From positions 1 to 7,721 of the forward strand of contig VGRA01000110.1 in the NCBI GenBank assembly GCA_016875515.1: DNA of 7,721 bases, read 5' to 3'. The position numbers and the translations under genes were made by a program. The DNA comes from Deltaproteobacteria bacterium (GTDB taxonomy: Bacteria > Myxococcota > Myxococcia > Myxococcales > Myxococcaceae). Below are positions 6,127 through 7,721 of this stretch, piece after piece; the stretch's first letter is position 1; each line of letters opens with the position of its first letter. The notes under the pieces are model-generated. The model was not told where the DNA came from. It did no database searches and saw nothing but the letters and a program-made list of their open reading frames with translations.

Positions 6127-7721
6127 TTGTCCAACGAGAACGCAGATCCCCAGTCCGCCCCCATCCGGGCGGATGCGCAGCCCCCCGTCACCCCTGGGGC
6201 CGAGCCGGAGCCCTTGGAGCTGGAGGCGGACGAACTGGACGAGGTGGAGGACGACGGCCCCGAGGACTCCGAGCCGGGGGCCGAGGTGGGCGGGGTGGAC
6301 GTGGCCGACTTCGGCGGCCTGGCGGAGGTGGCCCCGGGGGAGGTGCTGACGGTGGGGGACACGGGCGAGCGCCCGCCGGAGGTGCTGGTGGACGAGCCGG
6401 CCGAGCCGCTGCCCGAGCTGGAGGGGAAGACCGAGTCCGGGGAGCCGGCGGAGATCAACCCGGCGCTGCTGGATCCGGACGCGGTGAAGGTGGTGCACCG
6501 GCTGCGCTCGCACGGGTTCGAGGCCTACTTCGTGGGCGGCTGCGTGCGGGACCTGCTGGTGGGTCTCAAGCCCAAGGACTTCGACGTGGCCACGTCCGCC
6601 ACGCCGGACGAGGTGCGGGACATCTTCCGCAACTGCCGGCTGATAGGCCGGCGCTTCCGGCTGGCGCATGTCTATTTCAAGGGCGGGAAGGTCATCGAGG
6701 TCTCCACCTTCCGCCGCAGTCCCGGGGACGCGCTGCCGGACACGGTGGCGCCCACCGTGGAGACTGCCGCAGAGCTGGCCTCCGAGGAGGGGAAGGCGGA
6801 GGACCTCCTCATCACCACGGACAACGTCTTCGGCACCGCGGAAGAGGACGCGCGGCGGCGGGACTTCACCGTCAACGCGCTGTTCTACGACGTGGGCGCG
6901 GGCAAGGTGATTGACTTCGTGCGCGGCCGGAGGGACCTGGACCGGCAGCTCATCCGCACCATCGGGGACCCCGAGGTGCGGCTGCGCGAGGACCCCGTGC
7001 GCCTCATCCGCGGCGTGCGCTTCGCCAGCAAGCTGGGGTTCGACATTGATCCCCGCACCTACGCGGCCATGGAGGGGGCGGTGGAGGAGCTGCCGCGCTG
7101 CGCCCCGCCCCGGCTGCTGGAGGACACCTTCCGCGTGCTGCGCGGGGGCATCTCCGAGCCCGCGCTCAAGCTGCTGTCCGCGCTGGACGCGCTCCAGGTG
7201 CTGCTCCCGCCGGTGGACGAGTTCCTCAAGCGGGGAGGGCCCGCGGTGGAGCAGGTCTTCTACGCCCACGCCCGCGCGCTGGACGCGCGGTTCAAGGCGG
7301 GGGGCACGTTCGAGGACGCCATGCTGCTCGCGGTCCTGCTCCAGCCGCTGTGCGAGGGCGCGCCCGTTGACGAGGGGCAGGGCGGCGAGGGGCGGCCGCA
7401 GGTAGCGCAGGCCGTGGAGGAGCTGCTCGCGCAATTGGTACGCACCGCGCGCCTGCCCCGCCGCATCGCGGAGCGCTGCCGCATGCTCCTGTTCGCGCAG
7501 CGGACGCTCTCCGGCAAGCGGCGGCGCCGTGGCTCGCTCGCCTCCTTCCGGCGGCACCCGCTGTTCCTGGAGGCGCTCGTCGTCTTCGAGATCTCGGTGG
7601 AGGCCACGGGCCAGCACGCGGAGGCGCTCGCGCGGTGGAAGGAAGGCGGCGTTCCGGAGTCTGCGCCCGGCGCCCCCAGCCCGGGCGGCGAGGGGCGCGG
7701 GCGGCGGCGGCGTCGGCGTCG
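6127..7721 (+). CDS. pcnB: Poly(A) polymerase PcnB (3' end cut by window)
   Basis: PcnB adds 3' poly(A) tails that mark RNA for decay by exonucleases. 531 codons are present with no stop before the window ends. Residues 1-107 are an acidic Glu/Asp/Pro-rich extension. The class II nucleotidyltransferase core follows: FVGGCVRDLL at 135-144, KDFDVAT at 150-156 with catalytic D151 and D153, the bacterial poly(A) polymerase hallmark FRNCRLIGRRFRLAHV at 167-182, EVSTFRR at 191-197, and RRRDFTVNALFYD at 243-255. The neck and body region includes GDPEVRLREDPVRLIRGVRFA at 280-300 (conserved in tRNA nucleotidyltransferases and PcnB). The RNCRLIGRRFRLAHV block favours poly(A) polymerase over a CCA-adding enzyme. 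The last visible residues form a basic tail ending in six arginines, like the basic C-termini of other PcnB proteins. The TTG start is supported by AGGAG nine bases upstream; other TTG/GTG starts further in (6214, 6244) cannot be excluded and would remove part of the acidic region. Confidence 0.93.
   Translation, partial: MSNENADPQSAPIRADAQPPVTPGAEPEPLELEADELDEVEDDGPEDSEPGAEVGGVDVADFGGLAEVAPGEVLTVGDTGERPPEVLVDEPAEPLPELEGKTESGEPAEINPALLDPDAVKVVHRLRSHGFEAYFVGGCVRDLLVGLKPKDFDVATSATPDEVRDIFRNCRLIGRRFRLAHVYFKGGKVIEVSTFRRSPGDALPDTVAPTVETAAELASEEGKAEDLLITTDNVFGTAEEDARRRDFTVNALFYDVGAGKVIDFVRGRRDLDRQLIRTIGDPEVRLREDPVRLIRGVRFASKLGFDIDPRTYAAMEGAVEELPRCAPPRLLEDTFRVLRGGISEPALKLLSALDALQVLLPPVDEFLKRGGPAVEQVFYAHARALDARFKAGGTFEDAMLLAVLLQPLCEGAPVDEGQGGEGRPQVAQAVEELLAQLVRTARLPRRIAERCRMLLFAQRTLSGKRRRRGSLASFRRHPLFLEALVVFEISVEATGQHAEALARWKEGGVPESAPGAPSPGGEGRGRRRRRR

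Noticed and set aside
6023..6349. An ATG start after the hairpin that opens a frame overlapping the pcnB start
   Set aside because: The product is Pro/Arg/Ser-rich, has no ribosome binding site, begins inside the hairpin loop and runs out of frame with the conserved PcnB sequence.
5887..7617. A long minus-strand reading frame opposite pcnB
   Set aside because: It is rich in His, Arg and Leu without a domain, and it sits opposite a clear poly(A) polymerase. It is a shadow of GC-rich codon usage.

Overview
The window is very GC-rich, with coding sequence packed almost end to end and all on the + strand. Gene content points to a myxobacterium (Myxococcales, Cystobacterineae type such as Myxococcus, Stigmatella, Archangium or Cystobacter). 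The best evidence is a run of envelope genes that reads like the gltB-gltA-gltC part of the Myxococcus adventurous (gliding) motility machinery. That assignment rests on gene order, protein architecture and remembered literature, not on a database search.

Layout. 1-41: last codons of an upstream gene, probably another outer-membrane beta-barrel protein (gltB-like). 41-805: outer-membrane beta-barrel protein with signal peptide (gltA-like). 810-2690: secreted protein with a Lys/Glu linker, TPR repeats and an aromatic C-terminal motif (gltC-like). 2703-3911: 12-helix MFS exporter of the DHA1/TetA type. 3949-4974: PlsX-family phosphate acyltransferase. 4971-6008: HAD-superfamily phosphatase with App1-like motifs and an unassigned C-terminal half. 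6009-6126: the only sizeable non-coding gap, opening with a GC-rich nested inverted repeat. 6127-7721: poly(A) polymerase PcnB, starting at TTG with a long acidic N-terminal extension and cut by the window end inside an arginine-rich tail.

The first six genes are separated by -1, 4, 12, 37 and -4 bases, so they could form one transcript with translational coupling at several junctions. The hairpin-like repeat at 6009-6047 is the natural place for that unit to end or be processed. The first three genes would act together as an outer-membrane and periplasmic complex. plsX and the phosphatase form a second coupled pair that may act in phospholipid precursor metabolism. PcnB belongs to RNA decay and looks like a separate unit. 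I found no mobile elements, CRISPR arrays, tRNAs or rRNAs. The most interesting points are the joining of a motility envelope module to a lipid-synthesis pair, the unassigned C-terminal half of the phosphatase, and the acidic extension of PcnB.
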